64,000 nucleotides of DNA from Lysobacter sp. yr284 (GTDB lineage Bacteria > Pseudomonadota > Gammaproteobacteria > Xanthomonadales > Xanthomonadaceae): NCBI RefSeq assembly GCF_900107375.1, contig NZ_FNPT01000009.1:102262-166261 (forward strand), written 5' to 3'. Of the stretch, positions 18,246 through 26,995 are shown piece after piece (within the stretch, counting starts at the first letter, position 1; each line of letters starts with the position of its first letter). The notes beneath the pieces were generated by a model. That model saw only the letters and a list, made by a program, of their open reading frames with translations, was not told the origin of the DNA and made no database searches. The position numbers and the translations under genes were made by a program.

Positions 18246-18784
18246 GCCTGCCCGCGCGCATGCTGCTGATCGACGACGACCTGGCGTTCTGCCAGGTGCT
18301 GGCGCGGATGCTGGCGCGGCGCGGGATCGAGACGCAGGCGCGCCACGACGCGGCCAGCGCGCTGGCCGCGCTGGAGACGTTCGCGCCGGAGGGCATCGTG
18401 CTCGACCTCAAGCTCGGCGCCGACAACGGCCTGCTGATGATCGGCGAGCTGCGCCGGCGCTGCCCGCAGGCGCGCATCGTCCTGGCCACCGGCTACGCCA
18501 GCATCGCCACCGCGGTCGACGCGATGCGCCGCGGCGCCTGGAACTACCTGCCCAAGCCGTTCGACATCGACGCCCTGGCGCAGGCGTTCGAAGCCCCGGG
18601 CGAGGACGCCGCGCCGCCGCCGCAGGCGCCGGTGTCGCTGCGCCGGCAGGGTTGGGAGCACATGCAGCGGGTGCTGGCCGAATGCGGCGGCAACGTCTCG
18701 CAGGCCGCGCGCGTGCTCGGCGTGGACCGGCGCACGCTGCAGCGCAAGCTGGCCAAGCGGCCGGTCAAGGAACGGCCGCAGTAG
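18242..18784 (+). CDS. Response regulator, RegA/PrrA type
   Basis: 180 residues. Receiver domain with acidic pocket LIDDD (9-13), phospho-acceptor Asp55 (IVLDLKLG), conserved Thr (LATGYAS) and Lys (YLPKPFD). The C-terminal Fis-type HTH (ECGGNVSQAARVLGVDRRTLQRKL) is the RegA/PrrA/ActR DNA-binding domain, and the size is that of the family. The GTG start overlaps the kinase stop; an internal ATG at 18260 is an alternative. It overlaps the convergent GH99 gene by 20 nt at the 3' end. Confidence 0.92.
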   Translation: MSLPARMLLIDDDLAFCQVLARMLARRGIETQARHDAASALAALETFAPEGIVLDLKLGADNGLLMIGELRRRCPQARIVLATGYASIATAVDAMRRGAWNYLPKPFDIDALAQAFEAPGEDAAPPPQAPVSLRRQGWEHMQRVLAECGGNVSQAARVLGVDRRTLQRKLAKRPVKERPQ

Positions 18785-19910
18785 CCGCCGGCGGCGCGGA
18801 CGCGCGGCCCGTCGCGGCCGGTTTGTAGCGCTTGAGCCAGTACCCGGTGCGCTTGAGGTAGTAGTCCGGCGCGCGCGGCGCGTAGTCCAGGTAATCGAAC
18901 GCGCGGTGGCGGAACGTCGTCGCCGGCTCGATCTGGGTGCCCTCGTGCCATTCGTTGAACGAGGTGATGCCGATGAACGGCGCGCCGCTGTCGATGGCGG
19001 CGCGGAACATCGCGTCGTAGTAGCGGCCGCCGTCGCGGTCCTTGCTGTTCTTCGCGTTCCACGGCCGCACCCGGGTGTCGATGTAGCCCGGCCCGACCGA
19101 AGGCACGAACAGCTTGCCGCGCTCGCGCGCCCAGCGCTGCAACGCCGGCCAGTGCTCGGGCGTGGCGCCGTAGCTGAAGCCGCGGCTGGCGAAGTAGGTA
19201 TAGAAACCGTCGAAGCCGGACTGTTCGAAGAACGCGTGTTCGTCGGCGCCGACCCACAGGCCGAGCACGTCGGCGTCGTGCTCGCTGCCGCGGATCGTGT
19301 CGGCGCCGCCGGGCGCGAGCACCCGCGCCCAGTCGGCGGCGGGGATCACGTAGGAGTCGTAGACGAAGAACAGCGGCCGGCGCGTGCGCGGATCGCGGTA
19401 GAAGGCCGGATGCGCGCCGAAGCGCTGCACGATCTCGCGGATCGAATCGCGCGCGGCCAGCGCGGTCGTGCGCGCCCGCGGCTCGATCTGGAAGCAGATT
19501 TTCAGGCCGTGGCGGCGGGCCGCGTCGAGCAGCAGCGGCACGCTGCGGAAGCTGGGGTCGTCGCTGCCGAGCCAGGTCACCGCGAGGATGCCGATGCGTG
19601 CGGAGGCCGCCATCGCCAGGTGCCGGTCGATCGTCGCCGGGTCGGCGCTGCTGTATTCGCCCAGTTGCGGATAGAAGTTGGCGGCGATGTCGCCGCCGGC
19701 CGGGATGCGCTTGCGGACGGTGTCGCGGTCGTTCTGCGGCAGCACGTCGTGGGCCCAGTGCAGCGGCGCGCCGTCGAGCTGCGGGCTGCCGTACCAGTTG
19801 TAGTAGAACGCGATCGCGCGCGGGTTGGGCGGCGGTGCGGCGATGCACAGCAGCGGCAGGCACAACAGCAGCACGAAGGCGGACAGGCGCGCGGAAGGGT
19901 TCATCGGCAT
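18765..19910 (-). CDS. Glycoside hydrolase family 99-like (endo-alpha-mannosidase type)
   Basis: 381 residues. Signal peptide FVLLLCLPLLCIAA at about 12-25. Family GH99 motifs: AIAFYYNWYGSPQLDGAPLHWAHDVLP near the N-terminus, GILAVTWLG, CFQIEPRA, and ITSFNEWHEGTQIEPA near 320. The two Glu in NEWHEG correspond to the catalytic pair of GH99. Known members cut alpha-mannosyl or glucosyl-mannose linkages in N-glycans or yeast mannan. Export fits a role in degrading fungal or plant glycans. The start may be Met1 or Met3. Confidence 0.82.
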   Translation of the reverse strand: MPMNPSARLSAFVLLLCLPLLCIAAPPPNPRAIAFYYNWYGSPQLDGAPLHWAHDVLPQNDRDTVRKRIPAGGDIAANFYPQLGEYSSADPATIDRHLAMAASARIGILAVTWLGSDDPSFRSVPLLLDAARRHGLKICFQIEPRARTTALAARDSIREIVQRFGAHPAFYRDPRTRRPLFFVYDSYVIPAADWARVLAPGGADTIRGSEHDADVLGLWVGADEHAFFEQSGFDGFYTYFASRGFSYGATPEHWPALQRWARERGKLFVPSVGPGYIDTRVRPWNAKNSKDRDGGRYYDAMFRAAIDSGAPFIGITSFNEWHEGTQIEPATTFRHRAFDYLDYAPRAPDYYLKRTGYWLKRYKPAATGRASAPPAATAAVP

Positions 19911-19956
19911 GGACGTTGCGGCGACGCAGCGAGCCTAGCCGATCGCGGCCGCCACG

Positions 19957-19986
19957 AAAAAGCCCCGCAGCGCGCTGCGGGGCTTT
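19957..19986 (-). terminator. Rho-independent terminator
   Basis: Read on the - strand, AAAGCCCCGCAGC / GCTGCGGGGCTTTTT forms a strong hairpin with a T tail. It is placed 50 nt after the stop of the 87-residue secreted protein. Confidence 0.8.
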
Positions 19987-20036
19987 CGCGGGTTTTGGAC
20001 GTCATCGCGCTTTTTGCGCGCGAGCGCGCCGTGCGC

Positions 20037-20300
20037 TTACGGAATGTCGCATTGCATGGTGGCGTCCACGTAATGCTGGCCGTTGGTCAGGGGTTTGTCG
20101 AAGGTGACCTTGAACGAACCTTCCACGACCTTGCCGTTGCGCGAGTGGCAGGCCTCTTCCAGGTTCTTCTTGGCCTTGGCCTCGGCGTCGGCCTTGGTCG
20201 CGCCGTAGCCGGTGTTGGTGAGGTTGCCGACTTCGGCGAGCGCGGGGGCGCTGGCGAGGACGAGGGCGGCGGCGAGCGCGAGGCAGGGGAACGTCTTCAT
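20037..20300 (-). CDS. Small secreted hypothetical protein
   Basis: 87 residues. Signal peptide MKTFPCLALAAALVLASAPALA (cleavage after residue 22). The mature part includes YGATKADAEAKAKKNLEEACHSRNGKVVEGSFKVTF and two Cys (EACHS, MQCDIP) that could form one disulfide. The 'ATKADAEAKA..NLEEAC' pattern is seen in small periplasmic proteins of xanthomonads of unknown role. AAGGAC upstream is the RBS. It has its own terminator. Confidence 0.75.
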   Translation of the reverse strand: MKTFPCLALAAALVLASAPALAEVGNLTNTGYGATKADAEAKAKKNLEEACHSRNGKVVEGSFKVTFDKPLTNGQHYVDATMQCDIP

Positions 20301-20503
20301 GAACTCGGGTCCTTGTGTTCGTTGCGTTCGCGCATCCTAGCCGCGGCGAATCGAGGCGAGGTTAAATTCAAGTGAGTGCGGAAAATCCAATTCAGCGTCG
20401 CAAGTCTTAAGAGTGCCAAGGCTTGGCTAAAACATGCGTGATCGACGCGGCGCGGCCGACGCGGGCGCTGCGCGGCATTCGCGCCGCGCGCGCCGGCGGC
20501 GGC

Positions 20504-23500
20504 TCAGTGGAAGTCGCGCGACTGCGTCGCCAGCGCGCCCAGCAGCGCAGTCAGGTCTTGCATGCGCGAGACCACGATGTGCTGCACGCCGTCGACGCGC
20601 TCGAGCTTGCCGTCGATGGCCATCAGCCGCGATTCCACCAGCACCCGCCGCTGGCGCTGGGCGAGATCGCGCCAGACCACCGCGTTGACCATGCCGTCCT
20701 CGTCTTCCAGGCTCAGGAAGGTCACCCCGCTGGCGGTTTCCGGATGCTGGCGCACCGTCACCAGCCCGGCGAAGCGCACGCGCTGGCCGTGCTCGACCTG
20801 CTTGAGCTGCGAAGAGCGCCGGCAACGCCGCGCATGCAGCGCGCTGCGCAGCAGCGCCAGCGGATGCGGGCCCAAGGTGGTGCCGAGCAGGTCGTAGTCG
20901 GCGCGCACGTCCTCGCCCGCGCTCGGCAGCGGCAGCGACACCTGCGCCTCGGCGCGGGCGACGCCGGCGAACAGCGGCAGCTGGGTATCGACGCCGGCCA
21001 CCGCCCAGCGTGCGCGGTGGCGATGCCCGGCCAGCGCGCGCAATGCGCCGGCGTCGGCGAGCACGGCGCGCACGCGCGCGTCCAATCCCGCGCGTTCGCA
21101 CAGGTCGTCGACGTCGCGCCACGGCGCCTGCGCGCGCGCGTCGCTGATGCGGTCGGCCGCGGCCTCGTCGAAACCGTTGACCAGGCGCAGGCCCATGCGG
21201 ATCGCATGCGGATGCTTGCGTTCGCCGCGGCCGGGCAGGGCTTCGAGGGTGCAGTCCCAATCGCTGTAGCGCACGTCCACCGGCAGGATGGTCACGCCGT
21301 TGCGGCGCACGTCGTGGAGAATCTGGCCGTGGGTGTAGAAGCCCATCGGCATCGAGTTGATCAGGCCGCAGGCGAACGCGGCGGGGTGGTAGTGCTTGAG
21401 CCAGCAGCTGACGTAGGCCAGCAGGGCGAAGCTGGCGGCGTGCGATTCGGGAAAGCCGTAACTGCCGAAGCCCTTGATCTGTTCGAAGATGCGGTGGGCG
21501 AAGTCTTCGCTGTAGCCGTTCTTCATCATGCCGGCGAACAGTTTGTCGCGATGCGGCTCCAGGCCGCCATGGCGCTTCCAGGCGGCCATGCAGCGGCGCA
21601 GCTGGTCGGCTTCGCCGGCGGTGTAGTCCGCGGCGACCATCGCGATCTGCATGACCTGCTCCTGGAACAAGGGCACGCCGAAGGTGCGGTTGAGCACGGT
21701 CTCCAGCTCCTTCGACGGATACTCGATGGGCTCCAGGCCCTGCCGGCGGCGCAGGTAGGGATTGACCATGTCGCCCTGGATCGGCCCCGGCCGGACGATC
21801 GCGATCTCGATCACCAGGTCGTAGAACTTCCGCGGCCTCAGCCTGGGCAGCATCGACATCTGCGCCCGCGACTCGATCTGGAACACGCCGATGGTGTCCG
21901 CCGCGCAGATCATGTCGTAGACGTCGCTGTCGTCGGGCCGTTCCAGGATGGCGGGCATGTCCAGCCCCGCCAGCCCCTGCGCGCCGAGCAGCGCGAACAC
22001 CTTGCGGATCGCCGTCAACATGCCCAGCGCCAGGCAGTCGACTTTCAGCAGCCCCATCGCATCGAGGTCGTCCTTGTCCCATTGCACGATGGTGCGCTCG
22101 TCCATCGCCGCGTTCTCCACCGGCACCAACGTGTGCAGCGGACGCTCGGACACGACGAAGCCGCCCGGATGTTGCGACAGGTGGCGCGGGAACGCCTCCC
22201 GCACCAGCACCAGGCTCAGGGCCAGAATGTGGCGCAACAGCGGCGAATCCGGGTCCATGCCGCGTTCGCGGATGTGTTCGGCCAGCGGCACGTCCTCGCT
22301 CCAGCGGTCGAGCGTGCGCGCCAACTCGCCGATCTGGTCCTGCGGCATGCCCAGGGCCGAGGCGACGTCGCGCACGGCGCTGCGGCCGCGGTAGCTGGTC
22401 GCCACTGCGGTCAGCGCGGCGCGTTCGCGGCCGTAGCGGTTGAATACGTATTGCAGCACTTCCTCGCGCCGCTCGTGTTCGAAATCGACGTCGATGTCGG
22501 GCGGCTCGTTGCGCTCGACCGACATGAAGCGTTCGAACAGCATGCCCATGCGGGTCGGGTCGATCTCGGTGATGCCCAAGGCGAAGCAGACGATGGAATT
22601 GGCCGCCGAGCCGCGGCCCTGGCACAGGATCTGCTGTTCGCGGGCGAAGCGGACGATGTCGTGGACGGTCAGGAAATAGGATTCGTAGTCGAGCCGGCCG
22701 ATGATGCCGAGCTCGTGTTCGATCTGCCGCTGCGAATCCGCCGGCACGCCGCGCGGCCAGCGCTTGGCCGCGCCTTGCGCGACCAGCCGGGGCAGCCAGC
22801 TCTTCGGCGTCTCGCCGGCCGGCACCAGTTCGTGCGGGTATTGGTAATCGATGCCGCGTTTGAGATCGAAGCCCGAGCACCGCTGGGCGATGGACAGGGT
22901 CTGCGCCAGCAGCGGCGCCGGGTAGATCGCCGCCAGCGCGCGGCGGATGCGCAGGTGGCGCTCGCCGTTGGCGAACAGCTTGGCTCCGGCCTCGGCCACG
23001 GTGGTGCGGTGGCGCACCGCGGTCAGCACGTCCTGCAGCGGCCGGCGCGCGCGCTCGTGCATGTGCGCGTCGCCGGCGGCGACCGCGGCCAAGCCGTGGC
23101 GCCGCGCCAGCGCGGTCAGCGCGGCGAGCCGGGCGTCGTCGTCGGGGCCGCGGTGCAGCTCGACCGCCAGCCACAGGCGTTCGCCGAAGCGCGCGCGCAG
23201 CCAAACGGCGTGTTCCTCGTCGCGGGCGTCGCCGTCGGGAATCCACAGGGCCAGCAGGTGCGCGCTGCGCGATTCGAAGTCTTCGCCCAGGCTCAGGTAT
23301 TCGCCTTTCGCCGCGCGTCGCCGCGCTTGGGTGATCAGCCCGCACAGGTCGGCGTAACCGGCGCTGTCGGCGACCAGCAGCACCAGCTTGGGGCCGTCGT
23401 GCACGCGGATCTCGCTGCCGACGATCAAGGCCACGCCGGTGCGCCGCGCCGCCTGCCAGGCGCGCACGATCCCGGCCAGGGTGCATTCGTCGGTGATCGC

Positions 23501-23653
23501 CAGCGCGCGGTAGCCCAGCGCGCTGGCGCGGTCGAACAATTCGTCGGCGGTGGACGCGCCGCGCTGGAAACTGAAAGCCGACAGACAATGCAGTTCGGCG
23601 TATTGCGGCAGCGCGCCGTCGGACCGCGGATCGCGGGCGGGCAGGGCGCTCAC
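20504..23653 (-). CDS. dnaE2: Error-prone DNA polymerase DnaE2 (ImuC)
   Basis: 1049 residues from a GTG at 23653 that overlaps the imuB stop by 4 nt. The PHP domain starts at once ([22 protein letters not shown]). The polymerase catalytic Asp motifs are [17 protein letters not shown] and [12 protein letters not shown], and the C-terminal OB-fold carries [24 protein letters not shown]. This length and the lack of a beta-clamp-rich C-terminal tail fit DnaE2, which performs translesion synthesis with ImuA and ImuB after DNA damage. The 381-nt upstream extension of the open frame is a shadow of imuB. Confidence 0.96.
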   Translation of the reverse strand: MSALPARDPRSDGALPQYAELHCLSAFSFQRGASTADELFDRASALGYRALAITDECTLAGIVRAWQAARRTGVALIVGSEIRVHDGPKLVLLVADSAGYADLCGLITQARRRAAKGEYLSLGEDFESRSAHLLALWIPDGDARDEEHAVWLRARFGERLWLAVELHRGPDDDARLAALTALARRHGLAAVAAGDAHMHERARRPLQDVLTAVRHRTTVAEAGAKLFANGERHLRIRRALAAIYPAPLLAQTLSIAQRCSGFDLKRGIDYQYPHELVPAGETPKSWLPRLVAQGAAKRWPRGVPADSQRQIEHELGIIGRLDYESYFLTVHDIVRFAREQQILCQGRGSAANSIVCFALGITEIDPTRMGMLFERFMSVERNEPPDIDVDFEHERREEVLQYVFNRYGRERAALTAVATSYRGRSAVRDVASALGMPQDQIGELARTLDRWSEDVPLAEHIRERGMDPDSPLLRHILALSLVLVREAFPRHLSQHPGGFVVSERPLHTLVPVENAAMDERTIVQWDKDDLDAMGLLKVDCLALGMLTAIRKVFALLGAQGLAGLDMPAILERPDDSDVYDMICAADTIGVFQIESRAQMSMLPRLRPRKFYDLVIEIAIVRPGPIQGDMVNPYLRRRQGLEPIEYPSKELETVLNRTFGVPLFQEQVMQIAMVAADYTAGEADQLRRCMAAWKRHGGLEPHRDKLFAGMMKNGYSEDFAHRIFEQIKGFGSYGFPESHAASFALLAYVSCWLKHYHPAAFACGLINSMPMGFYTHGQILHDVRRNGVTILPVDVRYSDWDCTLEALPGRGERKHPHAIRMGLRLVNGFDEAAADRISDARAQAPWRDVDDLCERAGLDARVRAVLADAGALRALAGHRHRARWAVAGVDTQLPLFAGVARAEAQVSLPLPSAGEDVRADYDLLGTTLGPHPLALLRSALHARRCRRSSQLKQVEHGQRVRFAGLVTVRQHPETASGVTFLSLEDEDGMVNAVVWRDLAQRQRRVLVESRLMAIDGKLERVDGVQHIVVSRMQDLTALLGALATQSRDFH

Positions 23654-25107
23654 GCGAACCAGCCGTGCACGATCAGCGGGCCGTCGCCGCCGGCGTCGCG
23701 GTAGGCCCAGGCGCGTTGGCCGCGCGCGGTTTCGACCAGGTAGTAGTCGCGGCGCACGTCGTCCTGGTCCCACCAGCCCGATTCGATCCGCTCCGGGCCG
23801 GCGAGGATGCGCGCGACCGGGTCGCGCAGCGGTTCGGGCTCGGCCAGCAGCCAGCCCGGACGGGTCGGCGGCAGCGCTTGTGCGGGCGTCGCGATGGCTT
23901 TGCCGCGCGCGGTCGGCGCATCGCCGGTCACCGGCGTCCACGCGCGCTCGGGGCGGTGATCGGCGTGCGCGGCCAGCCCGTGCACGCGTTCGTCGCCGAG
24001 CCGCGCGCGCAGGCGTTCGCGCAGCTGCGCCCACGGCAGCGCCTGCTGCGGGCGCGGGTCGAACAGGTCGCGCGCGGCCGGCACGAACGGCGGCAGTTCC
24101 TCGGCGAGCAGGCGCAGCGCCACCACCGGCGCCGGCAGTTGCGCGTGCTGCAGGCGGCCGCGGGCGAGCTCGAACAGCATCGCCGCCTCGCGCTCGGGCG
24201 CGAGCAGGCCGACCGCGACTTCGCTGGGCGGGTGCTGCAATCGATGGCTGTGGCGCTCGTGTTCGAGCAGCAGCTTGAACCGGGCCACGCCGCCGTCGCG
24301 GCCGGACAGGTAGGCGGCGAGATCGGCGGTGAGGCGGCGCAGCGGGAACAGCAGCGCCTGGCTGGATTCGGCTTCGTGGCCGAGCTCGATGCGCGCGTCG
24401 AAGGCGTCGGGCGGCTGGTAGAACGTCAGCGGCGGTTCGGTCGCGCCGCGCAGCGCGTCCAGGCGCAGCAGCAGGTCGGGGCCGAAGCGCCGCGCCAGCG
24501 GCGCGCGCGGCAAGGCGAACACCGCGCCGAGCTTGCGCAGGCCCATGCGTTGCAGCGCCTGCACCGCGGCCGGGTCGAGGCCGCTGCGTTCGATCGGCAT
24601 CTTCGCCAGCGCCGGCAGCAGCAGGTCGTCGTCGAAAAACAAGCCTTCGCCGATGTTGGTCAGCGCGCGCGCGGCGAAGGGATTGGGCGCGGCGGCCATG
24701 CGGTGGCGGAAACCCAGTTCGCGCAGTTCCGCGTCCAGGCGCTGGCGCAGCTGCGGCCAGGCGCCGAACAGGCGGCGGCTGCCGGCGATCTCCAGCACCA
24801 GGGCGTGGGCGAAGTCGGTGCTGACCTGCGAGCTGTAGCGATAGGCCCAGGCGGCCAGCAGCTGGCGCGCGCGTTCGGCCGCCTGCGGGTCGTATTCGGC
24901 GGTGCGCACGCCGTCGGCGATGGCCTGCGCGGCGACCAGCGACAGCCCCGGCCGCAGTCCCAGCGCGCGCGCGGCGGCGTTGACCGAATGCAGGCGGCGG
25001 CGCGCGTGCGGGCCTTCGACCAGGGCCAGCGGCTGGTCCGGGTTCGGGTGTTGGCGCAGGACCACGTCCATCGCCAGTTGCGGCAGCAGCAGGCAGGCCC
25101 AGCGCAT
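23650..25107 (-). CDS. imuB: Y-family polymerase-like protein ImuB
   Basis: 485 residues from ATG 25107 ([19 protein letters not shown]). It is shaped like a Y-family polymerase (little finger at about 230-330). The DxD-type metal-binding acidic motif is replaced (LPQLAMDV), as in known ImuB proteins that act as a clamp-binding hub rather than a catalyst. The C-terminal part ([28 protein letters not shown]) is the ImuB signature. It lies 7 nt after imuA and overlaps dnaE2. It links ImuA, DnaE2 and the sliding clamp in SOS mutagenesis. Confidence 0.94.
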   Translation of the reverse strand: MRWACLLLPQLAMDVVLRQHPNPDQPLALVEGPHARRRLHSVNAAARALGLRPGLSLVAAQAIADGVRTAEYDPQAAERARQLLAAWAYRYSSQVSTDFAHALVLEIAGSRRLFGAWPQLRQRLDAELRELGFRHRMAAAPNPFAARALTNIGEGLFFDDDLLLPALAKMPIERSGLDPAAVQALQRMGLRKLGAVFALPRAPLARRFGPDLLLRLDALRGATEPPLTFYQPPDAFDARIELGHEAESSQALLFPLRRLTADLAAYLSGRDGGVARFKLLLEHERHSHRLQHPPSEVAVGLLAPEREAAMLFELARGRLQHAQLPAPVVALRLLAEELPPFVPAARDLFDPRPQQALPWAQLRERLRARLGDERVHGLAAHADHRPERAWTPVTGDAPTARGKAIATPAQALPPTRPGWLLAEPEPLRDPVARILAGPERIESGWWDQDDVRRDYYLVETARGQRAWAYRDAGGDGPLIVHGWFA

Positions 25108-25114
25108 GGCGGCG

Positions 25115-25984
25115 TCAGCGCTGCGGCGCGGGCGGGGTTTGCGGCGGCGCAGAGGAAAGCGTCGGGACTGAAGTTCCTCCCACAAGGGCAGCAGTCGCAG
25201 AAGCGATCGACGTTGTTGTGGGAGGGACTTCAGTGCCGACGCGGCTGGCTCCGGCGATGGACTGGACCGACCGCAACTGCGGCCGCAGGCGGATCACCTC
25301 GGCGCCGCGCTCGCTTTCCCGCGCGACGGCCGGCGCAGCCTCGACGCCGCGCGCCTGGCCGTCATCGAACGCGATCGGCCGCGTCGGCGCAGTGCCGCCG
25401 CGGCACTTGAGCACGCGCAACTGCCGCGGCGCGGCGTCGATGGCGATGCGCAGCGCGGCGGGCGAGGGGTTCAGCGCCGCGCGCGCCTCGCGCACGGCGA
25501 AGCCCAGGCACTGGCCGCTTTCGGCGGCCACCTGCAGGCGCCGCAGGGCGCGGTCGTCGGCGCGCTGCGGCCAGCACAGCACCGCTGCGCACGCGCCCGA
25601 GCGCAGGCATTGTTCGGCCGCCCACAACGCGTCGCGTCCGCTCGCGCGCACCACCTGCAGGCGCGACAGCGCCACGCCGGCGTCGCGCCAGGCCGGCGCG
25701 TACGGCAGCAGCGGCGGGTCGACCAGCACGATCATGCCGGCCTCATGGCCGGGCGCCTCGCGCGAGAGCCGCGCCAGCGCCGGCCACATCAGTTCCAGTT
25801 CGCCGACGCCGGTGTGCGGCAGCAGCAGTTCGCTCAGCGCGGCCTCGGGCCAGCCGCCGCTCGGCAGGGCGGCGTCGAGCGCGGCGTGGCCGGTCGGCTG
25901 CGCCGACGGCGCGGCCTGCGCGTTCTGGCCGCGCCACAGCCGGCGCGAACCGATCAGGCCTTCCAGCGAAACGGGCGCGCTCAC
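25115..25984 (-). CDS. imuA: Translesion-synthesis accessory protein ImuA
   Basis: 289 residues from GTG 25984, 8 nt after the lexA stop. The RecA/SulA-like fold includes GHAALDAALPSGGWPEAALSELLLP (degenerate Walker region), MIVLVDPPLLPYAPAW and QVVRASGRDALWAAEQCLRSGACAAVLCWP. In mycobacterial and Caulobacter cassettes ImuA supports ImuB/DnaE2. The last 40 or so residues (from about SIAGAS) are encoded by a family A inverted repeat (25159-25242) and look like an acquired tail. The core protein would otherwise end near residue 245. Confidence 0.9.
   Translation of the reverse strand: MSAPVSLEGLIGSRRLWRGQNAQAAPSAQPTGHAALDAALPSGGWPEAALSELLLPHTGVGELELMWPALARLSREAPGHEAGMIVLVDPPLLPYAPAWRDAGVALSRLQVVRASGRDALWAAEQCLRSGACAAVLCWPQRADDRALRRLQVAAESGQCLGFAVREARAALNPSPAALRIAIDAAPRQLRVLKCRGGTAPTRPIAFDDGQARGVEAAPAVARESERGAEVIRLRPQLRSVQSIAGASRVGTEVPPTTTSIASATAALVGGTSVPTLSSAPPQTPPAPQR
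25159..25242. repeat. Family A inverted repeat inside imuA 3' end
   Basis: GCGTCGGGACTGAAGTTCCT-CCCACAA (25159-25185) and its near-complement TTGTGGGAGG-GACTTCAGTGCCGACGC (25216-25242) flank a 30-nt loop. It belongs to the same family as the tandem array at 5047-5432 but lies inside the open reading frame of imuA. Confidence 0.85.
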
Positions 25985-25992
25985 GGCCGGGC

Positions 25993-26658
25993 TCAGGCGC
26001 TGCGGACCAGGCCGCAGTAGATGCCTTCGATGGCGAAGTCGGCATCGGCGGGGACCCGGATCGGCGCGTAGTCGGGATTGCGCGGCAGCAGGACGATGCC
26101 GTCGGCGTCGATGCGCAGGCGCTTGATCGTGATCTCCTCGCCCAGCCGCGCCACCACCACCTGGCCGTTGCGCGCCTCGCCGGTGCGGTGCACCGCGACC
26201 AGGTCGCCGTCGAAGATGCCGTCCTCGCGCATCGAATCGCCCTTCACCCGCAGCAGGTAGTCCGGCCGCGGCGAGAACAGCGCGCGGTCGACCAGCACGT
26301 GCGCCTCGGCCTCGGCATCGGCGCCGATCGGCGCGCCGGCGGCGACCCGGCCGAGGACCGGCAGCGGCGCTTCGTTGGCCGCCGTGCGCGCCAAGGGCGC
26401 CGGCAGGCCTTCGCGTTCGGCGCGCCAGGCCAGCGCCTCGCGCAGCCCGGCCGGGCGCAGGCGGATGCCGCGCGCGCGGCCGGGCAGCAACTCGATCAGC
26501 CCGTCCTCGTGCAGCGCCTGCAGGTGGTAGCCGGCGGAGCGGTTCTGGCGGAAGCCGAAGCGCGCGCAGATCTCCTGCTGCGACGGCGGCAGGCCGTCGG
26601 CGGCGAGGCGCTCGTGCAGGAAGGCGAGCAGGGCGCGGCGGAGGTCGGTCAGGCTCAT
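25993..26658 (-). CDS. lexA: SOS repressor LexA (LexA2-type)
   Basis: 221 residues. N-terminal winged helix (DLRRALLAFLHERLAADGLPPSQQEICARFGFRQNRSAGYHLQALHEDGLIEL). Self-cleavage site Ala107-Gly108 in GRVAAGAPIG; Ser142 (VKGDSMREDG) and Lys179 (ITIKRL) form the catalytic dyad. The GFRQNRSAGYHL recognition helix is diverged from E. coli LexA, fitting the second LexA of xanthomonads. It heads the lexA-imuA-imuB-dnaE2 operon and represses it until RecA filaments trigger cleavage. The operator lies 1 nt upstream of the start codon. Confidence 0.95.
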   Translation of the reverse strand: MSLTDLRRALLAFLHERLAADGLPPSQQEICARFGFRQNRSAGYHLQALHEDGLIELLPGRARGIRLRPAGLREALAWRAEREGLPAPLARTAANEAPLPVLGRVAAGAPIGADAEAEAHVLVDRALFSPRPDYLLRVKGDSMREDGIFDGDLVAVHRTGEARNGQVVVARLGEEITIKRLRIDADGIVLLPRNPDYAPIRVPADADFAIEGIYCGLVRSA

Positions 26659-26659
26659 G

Positions 26660-26673
26660 TACTAATTTTAGTA
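26660..26673 (-). promoter_or_regulatory. LexA2 operator candidate
   Basis: Perfect palindrome TACTAA-TT-TTAGTA, matching the TTAGTA-type half-sites described for xanthomonad LexA2. It ends directly before the lexA ATG (26658), leaving no room for a normal Shine-Dalgarno sequence on a longer leader. Confidence 0.75.
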
Positions 26674-26782
26674 ATAATCCGGGCACGCGGGTAGGGCAAG
26701 GCGGGCGTGGCCGACGGAAGGAAAGTGGCGGATCGGCGCAGATTGAGCGCCCCCAGTCGCAGCCGTTGCGACAAAGGCCCGC

Positions 26783-26905
26783 TGTAGGAGCGGCGCGAGC
26801 CGTGACCGCGGGACGGCGGATTCGCGGCGAAAGCAAGCCATCCCGGTCATGCGAATGGCGCCGCGAGCGTGCAGCCCCTCGGTCGCGGCTCGCGCCGCTC
26901 CTACA
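26783..26905. repeat. Family B inverted repeat
   Basis: TGTAGGAGCGGCGCGAGCCG at the left and its inverse CGGCTCGCGCCGCTCCTACA at the right enclose about 80 bases. It lies between the divergent lexA and gbsR-like genes. Other copies are at 30464-30540, 30595-30682 and 47152-47219. Confidence 0.85.
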
Positions 26906-26960
26906 GGGGGAAACCGACCAACGGTCGGGGTAGCGTCTTGACGTCTTACGGTCTCTTCAT

Positions 26961-26984
26961 TAATTTCTGTCTAAACAGAAATTA
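26961..26984. promoter_or_regulatory. Perfect palindromic operator of GbsR-type regulator
   Basis: TAATTTCTGT, a 4-nt spacer CTAA, then ACAGAAATTA: a perfect 10-bp dyad in A+T-rich DNA, 11 nt before the regulator's ATG. A related imperfect dyad precedes the next gene (27679-27698). MarR/GbsR proteins bind such dyads as dimers. Confidence 0.7.
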
Positions 26985-26995
26985 GAGAAAACGCC

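Noticed and set aside
20423-23704. 1093-codon + strand frame opposite dnaE2
   Set aside because: Antisense shadow; His/Arg/Gly/Ala-rich composition, no motif.
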